Source: Deferribacteres bacterium (GTDB taxonomy: Bacteria; Zhuqueibacterota; Zhuqueibacteria; Zhuqueibacterales; Geothermadaptataceae). From it: a stretch of DNA of 64,000 nt. How positions within the stretch are numbered: position 1 is the first letter of the stretch; each line of letters begins with the position of its first letter. This document shows, piece by piece, positions 47,590-56,667 of the stretch. The position numbers were made by a program, and so were the translations under genes. The stretch covers positions 124,001-188,000 of the forward strand of contig JACKDF010000005.1 of the NCBI GenBank assembly GCA_020633655.1, given 5' to 3'. Below the pieces are notes generated by a model, which saw only the letters and a program-made list of their open reading frames with translations, was not told the origin of the DNA and made no database searches.

Positions 47590-47851
47590 TTTGGTTCGAG
47601 CTCCCGTCTACTTGTTGATAATTTAAGTATCGTGTAACTGGTTAATAAACTTAATATTATTATCAACGATTGTAGGCGGTGAATAATCAATATTTTCCAG
47701 TATTCAACTTCTCAGAAAAACATCATTGTTTAGTTAAAAAAGATTTCAGTTTAATGTAGTCTTATTTGGGCGGTTTCATTCACAGACCTCAGTATTGCAG
47801 AAAATACCCGTTGCCCATCGCTAAATCTATGCAATGTATGAATAAACCGGT

Positions 47852-49426
47852 TTAGTCCGGGGGTTTTTGGGTTATAAAATCGGACCAGGTTCTGTCTTTC
47901 TCTTTGTAACGATCCACCGCTGGGATATTTTTCGACAAGCTGCCCGGGCCCATAGTTGGCCAGGAATAGTTTTCCGCTAAAAATTCTGGTCGTGCAGTAT
48001 AAAAACAGGATGCAATCGTATTTTCTGCTCCATCGTGGATTTTTCTGTTTCTGTAGGCCTCTTTGTGTGAAATTACATTTCCTTCCACTATACCATAAAT
48101 ATTTGTCGCGACATTTGAGCTTGAGCCAGTGGAGATGAAATCCTTACCGAAACGTGCCGATTCGTTGCCGATAAGGTTCACGTCGGGGGTGTTGTTTAGT
48201 GCGATTTTCGCATTGAGATTGAATCGGAAACCACGCACTTTGTTTCGAACATAGGTGTTGAACGGACCATTATTCCCGTGGGTGTTATCCGTTTCGATGA
48301 AGGTCACATCATTGTGTTCGAAAAGATTGGCAAAAGGATAACGGCCGTGCAGATTCAGATCGGAGTCCCAGTAGGGGAAACCATGCAAAGTTGCATGTTG
48401 TTCGGTGCTGTAGTTATAGGTAAATACATTGCTGTTGGCTCCCGTTCCCAAAAGCATGGCATGACGCAGACGGCGGAAAATATTATTTTCAATGAGACAA
48501 TTGCTCGTTGAGGAACCTAGGACGACACCGCAACCGAAAGAACCTACGTCATATTTCCGTGCACGATGCAGGTAGCACCCCCTCACGAGAATGTGCGCGC
48601 TGCACTGCACGTTGAGGTGATGCCGGGATGCCAGTTCTGAATTTATTCCCTTAAACCAGCAGTTGACAGCTATGCCTAAACGGAAATTATTGCCATCACC
48701 GCTGTCGCCTGTCTTGCCATCCTTGCGATAAAATTTGAGGTTTTCAAAGCCGATGTTCGTTATGGGCTCGATTTTTTGTAGCCAGAGTTTATTGCTGACT
48801 TTATAGGTTTTTGTCGCTGCGTCTTTTAGAGTCAGGGATTTTGAATTGATACTCACTATCCGGGTTATTTGTCCGACGTATCGACCGCTTGTGTCTCCGT
48901 TTTCGTGGTATCCATCGTTAAAGTTTTCTTCGCAGAGGCGCACCCAGTCACCTTCTGTGAAATGGTCCTTTAGCTCCTCTTTGATTTTGTCCTGGCCTTT
49001 TTCAACGTCCCGCGTGAGCAGGACAGGATCACCAACTGTCCTGCCATCCAGCCTGAAACCTGAATTTTGGCTCCCGACCTGCATTTCGATTTGTGTTTTC
49101 ATCGCCCCGTCACCCTGAAAAATCAACCCGCTATCGAGGTAAGTCAAAATGATTTGTTTGGTTATTTTATAGGTTCCGGATGGGAAGTAGAGCATCACCG
49201 GTTTGGGTTCAGAGCGTGCTTTTTTTATTCCGTTGAGAACCCGTTCAGTATCGTTGTTTCCCGGCATTTTGTTTATTTCCAGGATTGTCGCTGCGGTTTG
49301 CGGTGTGTTCGGCAGCAGACCTGCATTTGCCCAGTTGATACGGTTTTCTTCAGCAAAATGGTGTGGCTGGGTTCCATCCCCATTTGTTGGAACAGCATGT
49401 AAAAAAGTAGTGAGTATGGCATTCAT
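47852..49426 (-). CDS. Right-handed parallel beta-helix protein (pectate lyase superfamily-like)
   Basis: The ATG at 49426, 7 nt after AAGGGAG, gives 524 residues; an open frame reaching back to 49672 is rejected as upstream non-coding. The start (VPTNGDGTQPHHF...ALNGIKKA-like region) and PVMLYFPSGTYKITKQIIL match the N-terminal cap of pectate-lyase-3-type beta helices. The middle shows stacked Asn-rich turns (NVFTYNYSTEQH, NLFEHNDVTFIETDNTHGNNG, NLIGNESARFG). No catalytic set was identified and no clear signal peptide or T9SS tail is visible, so location and substrate are unknown. It is divergent from the lipoprotein gene at 49825. Confidence 0.75.
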   Translation of the reverse strand: MNAILTTFLHAVPTNGDGTQPHHFAEENRINWANAGLLPNTPQTAATILEINKMPGNNDTERVLNGIKKARSEPKPVMLYFPSGTYKITKQIILTYLDSGLIFQGDGAMKTQIEMQVGSQNSGFRLDGRTVGDPVLLTRDVEKGQDKIKEELKDHFTEGDWVRLCEENFNDGYHENGDTSGRYVGQITRIVSINSKSLTLKDAATKTYKVSNKLWLQKIEPITNIGFENLKFYRKDGKTGDSGDGNNFRLGIAVNCWFKGINSELASRHHLNVQCSAHILVRGCYLHRARKYDVGSFGCGVVLGSSTSNCLIENNIFRRLRHAMLLGTGANSNVFTYNYSTEQHATLHGFPYWDSDLNLHGRYPFANLFEHNDVTFIETDNTHGNNGPFNTYVRNKVRGFRFNLNAKIALNNTPDVNLIGNESARFGKDFISTGSSSNVATNIYGIVEGNVISHKEAYRNRKIHDGAENTIASCFYTARPEFLAENYSWPTMGPGSLSKNIPAVDRYKEKDRTWSDFITQKPPD

Positions 49427-49824
49427 AATAACTCCCTTAGAAAAGTATTGTGAATTCCTGTGATCTATTATCCATCTTACTTTTGACAGATTTGTGAAAA
49501 ATATTGAAAGCTTCTCAAAAAAAGTGACGCTAACATGGCTATAGCCAATCGAACTACGATAGGTGGCTGTGGTGAAAACGCTACAGGTGTTGTTTAAATT
49601 CACGTTCTGAAAGATGTTTTTGCAAAATTTTTTACGAATTTTAGTTATTAGAAAACAAATAGTTGGTCTCAATTTTTTTCTTCTGGCATAACTGTTGATA
49701 AACAGTGCGCAACGAATGATTTTGAATGCGGAATAGAAATGAAATGCAAATTTTTATTTATCAACTAATCTGTTTCACTTTCACCGTGGAAGCAATTATT
49801 CATTCATAAAAATTGGAGTTAAAA
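49427..49824. other. Divergent intergenic region
   Basis: The 398 bp lie between the beta-helix gene and the lipoprotein gene, which start in opposite directions. The half nearest the lipoprotein gene is A+T-rich. No repeat, RNA gene or reliable promoter motif was seen. Confidence 0.4.
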
Positions 49825-51222
49825 ATGAAAACAACCAAAGTTACCCTCTCATTAGTGCTTGCAATCGTAGTTTTTTTCGGCTGCGAAAAAGTTCCGACAG
49901 ATCCTACAAAGGTTGAGGATAACCAGGCTCTGGAAAAAGCGACAGAACAGAATGTTGCGCTTTTTAATACGTTAAGTTCTATCAGCCAAATTGAAAATGT
50001 CATGAGCGGTCCTGCAGCAACTATCGAAATCGGCGATGTGGATGTTTCGGATCCGCAAACCGCAAAAGCATTTTCGGATGTCACAAAATCCCATGCGTTG
50101 GCACAATTGCACAACGATCTGCTGAAAAAGGGCGGTTACCACACGTTATCAGATTCATTGATCTGGGAAGTCACGGTTCAACGCCCTGTACTCGGCTATA
50201 CTGAACGAACACGTGTTTATTATGACTTCTCCACTGGTAAAGCAATTGTTGAAAATGTGAAATTCGATTATAGAGAACAGCACTGGCTGGAACTGGATTC
50301 GGCCCGTGTGCATGCTGACCTTGCTGGAACGCTGGAAGATGATTCAGATGATATAATTGAGTCGCTGTACGAATTAAAACAATACAAAGCTGGTCATTTC
50401 ATCCAAAAAGAAATCTCATCCATCGAAATCGATCCTTACACTCCTGGAGCAGAACCAACTTCTGCCCGAGCCACAAGCGAAACCTTTTACCCGCAAGGCA
50501 GCTACATGAGCAAAAAAACAGAACAAGCCAGCTTTGACAACGGGAGCGGAAGTTTGGCCAAGGATATTGAGTATGCGGATGGAACGAAAAGCCACGAGCA
50601 GATTACCTTTAATCCTGATGGAACGGGGACATTTGAAGAACAACGCCGTTTTGGTATTCGTATCAGTGGAACCTTCGACAGCGCTGAACAAGATGGACAG
50701 GGCAGTTTTACCAAGCTGACAACTTTTCCTGAAGGTGGTGTATTTCAATCCATTTACGAAGCTGGCGATTTCTCCATGACGGCGCAGGATTCGGCCTTGC
50801 ACGGTGCTTATGAAAAAGAAGTGAAATTGTGGGATGGTACTGTACTGAAGGAAAGTATCGCCATTGAGGAAAGCTATATCAATGGTTACAAGAAAACCGT
50901 CGTTTCTGTAACGAAAAACGATGGCAGTTTCGGCACGGTGACGATTCAGGAAAACGATGGCGGCAGCCATGTCTCTGGTATTTGGACGGAAGCCGATGGC
51001 ACATATATCCTTTCCAAAGCGGACTATTATCCGGATGGCAGTGCTCGTGTCGAATTCAAAGTATATGCCTCTGAGGAATCCTATAACAACGGCGACGCAC
51101 CAATCGTCAGTGGCCTGTTCAATTTCAATCCGGACAGTTCAGGCACCGGAACAGCCTCAGACGCCAATGGCACCTACGATGTCACCCTCAACGCAGATGG
51201 CAGTCAGACGATTACAAACTGA
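49825..51222 (+). CDS. Repeat-rich lipoprotein of unknown function
   Basis: The ATG at 49825 has GGAG 6 nt upstream and gives 465 residues; the lipid-attachment site is likely Cys20 (VFFGC). Residues 25-200 have no recognised fold. The region about 215-465 consists of short beta-type repeats with turns such as NPDGTGTF, NDGSFGTV, YPDGSARVEF and NADGSQTI, reminiscent of toast-rack or MORN-like repeat proteins. No enzyme motif is visible. It stands alone, followed by two hairpins, so it is a single-gene transcription unit, probably anchored in the outer membrane. Confidence 0.75.
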   Translation: MKTTKVTLSLVLAIVVFFGCEKVPTDPTKVEDNQALEKATEQNVALFNTLSSISQIENVMSGPAATIEIGDVDVSDPQTAKAFSDVTKSHALAQLHNDLLKKGGYHTLSDSLIWEVTVQRPVLGYTERTRVYYDFSTGKAIVENVKFDYREQHWLELDSARVHADLAGTLEDDSDDIIESLYELKQYKAGHFIQKEISSIEIDPYTPGAEPTSARATSETFYPQGSYMSKKTEQASFDNGSGSLAKDIEYADGTKSHEQITFNPDGTGTFEEQRRFGIRISGTFDSAEQDGQGSFTKLTTFPEGGVFQSIYEAGDFSMTAQDSALHGAYEKEVKLWDGTVLKESIAIEESYINGYKKTVVSVTKNDGSFGTVTIQENDGGSHVSGIWTEADGTYILSKADYYPDGSARVEFKVYASEESYNNGDAPIVSGLFNFNPDSSGTGTASDANGTYDVTLNADGSQTITN

Positions 51223-51237
51223 TATCTCCCAATCCCG

Positions 51238-51259
51238 AAAGGCAATAATTTATTGCCTT
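51238..51259 (+). other. Perfect hairpin after the lipoprotein gene
   Basis: AAAGGCAATAA (51238-51248) pairs with TTATTGCCTT (51250-51259) around a very small loop. It is 15 bp after the stop and just upstream of the terminator at 51268, and may protect the 3' end of the mRNA. Confidence 0.55.
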
Positions 51260-51267
51260 GTCCCAAT

Positions 51268-51309
51268 GCATGTCCGGGAAATCGATAGGAATCCCGGGCA
51301 TGCTTTTTT
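51268..51309 (+). terminator. Rho-independent terminator after the lipoprotein gene
   Basis: GCATGTCCGGGA (51268-51279) pairs with TCCCGGGCATGC (51292-51303) with one G-T wobble, followed by TTTTTTCC. Confidence 0.85.
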
Positions 51310-51511
51310 CCTTTTGATCAGGTATCCGTTTGAGTATATTAACAAATTCCATTTGTGGAGTATCGGCATCTGGGTCCGCAACAAGCTGAATTTCAAACCT
51401 GAAATTAATTAAGAATCCTCCGCATGAGGAACTGATCAACGCTGCAAATTTTGACTTAATGAATCATAATCCTCGAAAAAAACATAAATTTTCTAAGCTC
51501 TCAGAAATGCC

Positions 51512-52852
51512 ATGAAGACTACGATTAAACTATTGATGCTGCTCCCGGTTTTGTTGTTCCTGTCAACCTCCTACGCACAACAAGCCAAACAATTGCCCGA
51601 TCTCATTGTGCAGGATATCGAAATAAAAGGCAATTCGAAGACAAAAGCCGGCGTGATCCAGCATTATCTCACCTTCGAAAAACAGGAAGCCATTTCCACG
51701 GAAAAAATTGAATCGAGCCGCAGACAGCTTAACGCAACCGGTTTCTTTAAAAATGTGGAAATTTACACACGTCCCGGCAGTGAAAAGGGAAGCGTCATTG
51801 CCGTCATTGAAATCGAAGAACGGCGCCGACCCTATTTCCAGTTTGGTGGCGGGCACAGCGATCTCGATGGCTGGTATTTCATTCCAGCAAGTATTCGCTT
51901 CGATAACCAGTTTGGTTATGGTAATCTTGTCGATATTCAACTCTTCTTCAGTGACCGTACAAGTAAAATTGCGCTCAACTACAAAAAGCCGTTCTTGTTT
52001 GAGGGCAGCACGTGGTTTGGGGCGCAAGCTTTCAGTGGCAGCCGGCGTTATTTGCATTATCTCAACGGATTGCAAGCTCAGCAGGATGTCAACTTCGGTG
52101 GACTCAAACTGCACCTCGGTGGCAACGATGGATTTTTTCGCTTTATCACACTTGGATTGCAAACGGAGAATTTTAAACCTGCTGATGAACTCAAGTTTAC
52201 GGAAAATGACTCGGTGGTCAGTGGTATACAAGTGCCAGTGGTTTTGCGACCGATGCAGGAAGTCTATCAGGTTTCAGCATTTACGCTTGCATTGCGTTAT
52301 GATGGCCGTGACAACCATTATTATCCGCGCAGGGGCTTTTGGGGCGCAGTCATTTATGAAAAAGCGACAACTGAACTGAATACCGAAGTACAATTTTCCC
52401 GATTGCTTTTAGACGCCCGGTTTTACCAGAATATCCTTGCCGATCATGTTTTTGCATTCAACTTAAAAGGCGCCTATGCAAGCGATGATACACCATTTTT
52501 TAAACGCTACTATCTTGGTGGCGCCAATAGTTTGCGCGGCTTTGCCGAACGCCGTTTAACGCCAGTCGGTTACGGGACGAAATTGCTCCTGGGCAATTTC
52601 GAGTACCGCTTTCCATTTTCGAGAAGCCCCAAAATGGAACCATCGATTTTTGGTGTTCTTTTTTATAACCTGGGTGGATTATGGAACGGCGATGCCAGAA
52701 TAGTAAGCGATGATTTATTCCATTCCCTGGGTTTCGGATTACGGTTTAAACTCCCCATACTTGGACTTGTGCGTATGGATTTCGCCTTTCCAACGACGAT
52801 TATTGAGAAAGAAGATTTCCAACTGCATTTTTCACTCGGGCAAACATTTTAA
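51512..52852 (+). CDS. Omp85/BamA-family outer-membrane protein with one POTRA domain
   Basis: The 446-residue protein has a signal peptide (TSYAQ), one POTRA domain (about residues 28-105, IEIKGNSKTKAG...GFFKNVEIY), and a 16-strand-type surface-antigen barrel. The barrel contains the lid-loop motif LRGFAERR (V/I-RGF type) and the strand GNFEYRFPF, and ends in a terminal Phe (LGQTF). It is much shorter than BamA (five POTRA domains), closer to TamA- or patatin-like barrel forms. It may insert or export outer-membrane or surface proteins. The stop overlaps the next gene by one base (TAATG). Confidence 0.85.
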   Translation: MKTTIKLLMLLPVLLFLSTSYAQQAKQLPDLIVQDIEIKGNSKTKAGVIQHYLTFEKQEAISTEKIESSRRQLNATGFFKNVEIYTRPGSEKGSVIAVIEIEERRRPYFQFGGGHSDLDGWYFIPASIRFDNQFGYGNLVDIQLFFSDRTSKIALNYKKPFLFEGSTWFGAQAFSGSRRYLHYLNGLQAQQDVNFGGLKLHLGGNDGFFRFITLGLQTENFKPADELKFTENDSVVSGIQVPVVLRPMQEVYQVSAFTLALRYDGRDNHYYPRRGFWGAVIYEKATTELNTEVQFSRLLLDARFYQNILADHVFAFNLKGAYASDDTPFFKRYYLGGANSLRGFAERRLTPVGYGTKLLLGNFEYRFPFSRSPKMEPSIFGVLFYNLGGLWNGDARIVSDDLFHSLGFGLRFKLPILGLVRMDFAFPTTIIEKEDFQLHFSLGQTF

Positions 52853-53526
52853 TGGGAATAGGAAGAAGACAAAACCACAGAATGAGCTGTTTTATCTACC
52901 TTCTGCTCGGCTTTGCCAGTTCTACACTTGTAGCGCAGGACAATCGAATTATAATTGCAGAAGCCGTTCCCTTTGTTAAGGAAGAGTTTGTCGGTGTGCG
53001 ATTCGTGCTGGCGCCGTTTTTTACACAAAAAGTCAGCGGCACAATCCAGAGTGGTCTGCCTTCAGTTTTAGAAATTGAACTGACAATCCGCGACGAACAG
53101 AATAATCGTGTTGCAGAATTTGTTGTACTTCGCCGTATTTCCTATAATATCTGGGATGAAAAATATCGCCTGGACAGCGCCGATACGACGCTGTATTTTA
53201 AATCTTTTACCGATTTACAAAAAGCGTGTCTCTTGCTGAAGTCGGCGCCATTTGTTAAGCTTGCAACCTTTGCAATTGGAGAAAATTATAAATTGCATGT
53301 TCGGGCAGGATTGAAGCTCATTAGTTCCTTGCAAACTCGTAAGCTTGCGGGGTGGCTCGATAAATCCTACCAGGAAACAGAGACGATTTCCAGTGATGAA
53401 AGCAGCAGTGGGTTCCGATTAAGTCTCGGTGCCCTCGTCTCAATGTTTATGGGAGATTCTGCTGAAAAAACGGCGAAAGCCGGGTGGCAAGTGTTTCCGT
53501 TTTCGCTTACAGGCCTGCAGAAATGA
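52852..53526 (+). CDS. DUF4390-like exported protein upstream of NtrY-type kinase
   Basis: The 224-residue protein has an N-terminal signal peptide (ATG 52852, or 52882 as an alternative) ending near LVAQ. The remaining sequence, with ESSSGFRL and a C-terminal FPFSLTGL, resembles DUF4390 proteins, which lie upstream of NtrY-type kinases in other genomes. It is coupled at both ends: TAATG overlap with the Omp85 gene and ATGA overlap with the kinase gene. It may be a periplasmic partner of the kinase. The DUF assignment rests on pattern and context and could be wrong. Confidence 0.65.
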   Translation: MGIGRRQNHRMSCFIYLLLGFASSTLVAQDNRIIIAEAVPFVKEEFVGVRFVLAPFFTQKVSGTIQSGLPSVLEIELTIRDEQNNRVAEFVVLRRISYNIWDEKYRLDSADTTLYFKSFTDLQKACLLLKSAPFVKLATFAIGENYKLHVRAGLKLISSLQTRKLAGWLDKSYQETETISSDESSSGFRLSLGALVSMFMGDSAEKTAKAGWQVFPFSLTGLQK

Positions 53527-55055
53527 AAAGCCTTCGAACAAAACTTTTATTGTCCATTCTCATAATTACACTTCTTCCGGTTTACCCGCTGTATCACCTC
53601 GTAAAAAATTTTTTCAGTCAAAGTCTTGAAGTTGGCTTTAATGCAAAAGTGGAGCATGCCCTCGAAAATGCCTCCCTGTTTTCACAAAAAATCTTTGCTG
53701 ATTTCCGTGGAGAAACACGTTTGTTGGGTGAAGCGCTTGCGAATTCTGTACAATCACATCGACTTTTGCGTACCCCTCAAATTGGAAATTTTGATTTTAC
53801 CGGTTTCGAAAAACGCTTTGGTCCCTTTCTTGTGATTTTTTATGATAAAGAAAGCAGCAGGTTGCAAGAATACAACTCCACCCGGGAAATATATCCACAG
53901 GTTACGGAGGATGAATTAGCTGGTGTATTGGGATCGAATGAACCCCAGTTTATCAATCCCGATTTGGAGCCGGCGTACGTTAGTCTATTCGTGCCTGTAA
54001 AGAGAAATAAGGAAAGACTTGGCTCGTTGGTTGTCATGCGTCCGGCACCAAAACATTTTGCAGAACAATCGCGGGAGATTATCGAAGTAAACCAGATGTT
54101 CAAAGCCATCGGTGTTTTGCGGGGGGATTTGGAAAGCAGTTTTATCGCTGCATTTTTTACGATTTATTTACTGTTCGTTGTGCTTGCGCTGGTCCTGGGT
54201 TTGTATTTTTCACGGCGTTTGTCAAAGCCGCTCATGGCGCTGGCGGAAGGTACACAAAAAGTTGCCGAAGGAAATCTGGATTACCGCATGTCGGTTTCTT
54301 CGAATGACGAAGTTGGACAACTGGTTCGTGCATTTAATGTCATGATCACACGGGTGAAAGAAAAACAGCAGCAAGTTGTTGAGCTGGAAAAGAAAGCCGC
54401 CTGGCGCGAAATGGCGCGTATTCTCGCCCACGAAATTAAAAATCCTTTGACGCCGATTCAATTGATGATTCAGCAATTGCGCGATCAGTATAAGGGAGAT
54501 GATCAAATTTATACTGAGGTGCTGAACGAATGCACAGAGATCATCACCGATGAAATTGGTACACTGCAAAATCTGGTGCGTTCTTTCTCCGAATTTGCCC
54601 GCATGCCGGAAATGCAGAAGGAACTGATGAATTTGAATGAGATGATTCGGGACGTGGTTAAATTATATTCAGATCCACATATCGAGCTTGAATTAGACAC
54701 GAAAATTCCGCAACTGTTTTTGGACGAACAGCAATTTCGCCGGATTTTCAAAAATTTCATCGAAAACAGCCGTGCCGCCATTGCACAAAAAGGGCAGGGC
54801 AGTATCACAGTTCGTACAGCACTTGAAAACGGCAGTGCCGTTATACGTTTTTCCGACACTGGCGCCGGCATCAAAAATGATGTCCTGCAACGTATCTTCG
54901 AGCCCCACTATTCCACCAAAAAACATGGCATGGGACTTGGTCTGGCGATCGTCAAACGCATCGTGCACGAACACGGTGGCACGATTACCGTTAGCAGCGA
55001 AGAAGGGAAATGGACGGAGTTTGTGATCAGGTTGGAAAGGAACAATATTCAATAA
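53523..55055 (+). CDS. NtrY-type membrane sensor histidine kinase
   Basis: The ATG at 53523 overlaps the DUF4390-like stop (ATGA) and gives 510 residues. Two hydrophobic segments (about 9-26 and 200-225) frame a periplasmic sensor of about 170 residues. A HAMP domain (about 228-280) is followed by the H-box with His303 in ILAHEIKNPLTP, an N-box in ENSRAAIAQ, and G boxes DTGAGI and GMGLGLAIV. It should autophosphorylate and pass phosphate to the NtrC-like regulator 94 bp downstream. NtrY-type kinases are often linked to nitrogen or envelope sensing; the signal here is unknown. Confidence 0.9.
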   Translation: MKSLRTKLLLSILIITLLPVYPLYHLVKNFFSQSLEVGFNAKVEHALENASLFSQKIFADFRGETRLLGEALANSVQSHRLLRTPQIGNFDFTGFEKRFGPFLVIFYDKESSRLQEYNSTREIYPQVTEDELAGVLGSNEPQFINPDLEPAYVSLFVPVKRNKERLGSLVVMRPAPKHFAEQSREIIEVNQMFKAIGVLRGDLESSFIAAFFTIYLLFVVLALVLGLYFSRRLSKPLMALAEGTQKVAEGNLDYRMSVSSNDEVGQLVRAFNVMITRVKEKQQQVVELEKKAAWREMARILAHEIKNPLTPIQLMIQQLRDQYKGDDQIYTEVLNECTEIITDEIGTLQNLVRSFSEFARMPEMQKELMNLNEMIRDVVKLYSDPHIELELDTKIPQLFLDEQQFRRIFKNFIENSRAAIAQKGQGSITVRTALENGSAVIRFSDTGAGIKNDVLQRIFEPHYSTKKHGMGLGLAIVKRIVHEHGGTITVSSEEGKWTEFVIRLERNNIQ

Positions 55056-55056
55056 A

Positions 55057-55118
55057 CAACATGCAATAATCAATGCTCAATTGGACATTGAAAATTGTGT
55101 GTTGATTGTTGCATGTTG
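55057..55118. repeat. Inverted repeat between kinase and response-regulator genes
   Basis: CAACATGCAATAATCAAT (55057-55074) faces GTTGATTGTTGCATGTTG (55101-55118), complementary at all but two positions. It sits between stop and start of the two-component pair. It may attenuate expression between the two genes or be a dispersed palindrome. Confidence 0.65.
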
Positions 55119-55149
55119 AATTTTTTCAAAGTTGCTATTGGAGCACAAA

Positions 55150-56508
55150 ATGCATAACCATCGTCTCCTCGTTGTTGATGACGAAAAAAACATCCGCCGT
55201 TCCATCAAAATGATTTGCACTTCCGAAGGGTATACCGTCGACGTTGCTGAGGATGGCAATGTGGCGATGCAGATTCTCGCGGAGAAAAATATCGCTCTGG
55301 TATTGCTCGATATCAACCTGCCCGGGGATGATGGCCTGGAGATACTTTCGCAGATTAAATCAAAATATCCGCAAGTTGTAGTTATCATGATTACCGGTTT
55401 CGCAACCATTCAAAATGCTGTGGAAGCCACGAAACGTGGTGCCTATGATTTTTTCGAAAAGCCGGTCTCCAAAGAAAAACTGCTCATCACTATAAAAAAT
55501 GCCCTGCGGAATCTGCGCCTTGAACACGAAAACCGCCAGTTGAAAAGCGACATGCTCGGCGAAACAGAAATGGTTGGCCAAAGCAAGCTGGCAAAAAGTA
55601 TCACAGCGCAAATCATGAAAGTTGCACCAACCGATGGGCGTGTATTGATTCTCGGTGAAAGCGGTACTGGAAAAGAACTTATCGCCCGTGCCATTCATAA
55701 AAACAGCCGTCGCAAAGATAAACCTTTTGTCAAATTAAACTGTGCTGCCATTCCGGAAGAATTGATCGAGAGCGAGCTTTTCGGCAGTGTGAAAGGTGCC
55801 TATACCGGCGCTACTGAAACCCGCCAGGGCAAATTCAGTGCAGCCGATGGTGGGACTTTATTTCTCGATGAAATTGGTGATATGAGTCTGAAAGTGCAGG
55901 CGAAAGTACTGCGTGTTTTGCAGGAAGGGGAGTTCGAGAAAGTCGGCGGCCAGCAAACGGAAAAAGTCGATGTACGAATTTTGGCTGCAACCAACAAAGA
56001 TTTGCAGGAGGAAGTAAACCGTGGCCGTTTCCGTGACGACCTGTATTTCCGTCTCAACGTGGTGCCGATTGTGTCTGCTCCACTGCGTGAACGACCGGAG
56101 GATATTCCGGAACTCATTGCCCATTTTCTGCAGCAATTCTGTGCTGAACATGGAACCCCAATAAAAACAGTCGATCCGCAACCGATGGAAATCTTGCAAA
56201 AATATCCCTGGCCGGGCAATATTCGCGAACTGAAAAACACGATTGAGCGCCTGGTGATTATGACCGCAGGAAATACGATCACTACCGATGATTTGCCCGA
56301 CCAGTTGCAGGGGAAATTTACGGTTGATGAATCTTCGTTTTACTCCAACCCGACCCTCAAAGAAGTGCGCGACCAAACCGAACGCGACTACATCGTTTTT
56401 ACCCTGGACAAATTCGACTGGAACATCAGCCAGTGCGCCCGCGTGCTGGGTATTGACCGGACGAATTTGCATAAAAAGATGAATGCGCTGGGGATAGGGA
56501 AGAAATAG
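55150..56508 (+). CDS. NtrX/NtrC-type sigma-54-dependent response regulator
   Basis: The ATG at 55150, 7 nt after TTGGAG, gives 452 residues. The receiver domain has phospho-acceptor Asp54 in LLDINLPG. The AAA+ domain has Walker A GESGTGKE, the sigma-54 contact loop in the form GAYTGA (Tyr for Phe of GAFTGA), and Walker B GGTLFLDEIGD. A Fis-type helix-turn-helix ends the protein (NISQCARVLGIDRTNLHKKM). It activates sigma-54 promoters when phosphorylated. The Tyr variant is common in NtrX-type proteins and can weaken sigma-54 contact, but the rest is intact. Confidence 0.93.
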   Translation: MHNHRLLVVDDEKNIRRSIKMICTSEGYTVDVAEDGNVAMQILAEKNIALVLLDINLPGDDGLEILSQIKSKYPQVVVIMITGFATIQNAVEATKRGAYDFFEKPVSKEKLLITIKNALRNLRLEHENRQLKSDMLGETEMVGQSKLAKSITAQIMKVAPTDGRVLILGESGTGKELIARAIHKNSRRKDKPFVKLNCAAIPEELIESELFGSVKGAYTGATETRQGKFSAADGGTLFLDEIGDMSLKVQAKVLRVLQEGEFEKVGGQQTEKVDVRILAATNKDLQEEVNRGRFRDDLYFRLNVVPIVSAPLRERPEDIPELIAHFLQQFCAEHGTPIKTVDPQPMEILQKYPWPGNIRELKNTIERLVIMTAGNTITTDDLPDQLQGKFTVDESSFYSNPTLKEVRDQTERDYIVFTLDKFDWNISQCARVLGIDRTNLHKKMNALGIGKK

Positions 56509-56579
56509 TTGCTTTGATCGTGTGTACCTGATCCGGCTTTGGCAGGCTTGATCTCCGTGGATTTTTACTGTGCTCCCGC

Positions 56580-56661
56580 AAGTGCGACGCACTTCAAGCT
56601 ACAGCGGGGGGGGATTATTAAAACGTATTCATCTCACAACGCGGAAAGTGCGTCGCACCTT
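56580..56661. repeat. Paired GTGCG(A/T)CGCAC palindrome element, copy 2
   Basis: AAGTGCGACGCACTTCAAG begins at 56580 and AAAGTGCGTCGCACCTT ends at 56661; both contain the same palindrome as the element at 24820-24899. Read in the opposite orientation, copy 1 also has CTTCAAG after its first arm, so the two copies are aligned and inverted. The spacer includes an eight-G run. It lies between the regulator and methyltransferase genes, which converge here. Confidence 0.85.
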
Positions 56662-56667
56662 GTGCAC

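Noticed and set aside
49427..49672. 82-codon extension of the beta-helix gene
   Set aside because: The ATG at 49426 has AAGGGAG at 7 nt, and the extension shows no signal peptide or homology-like pattern.
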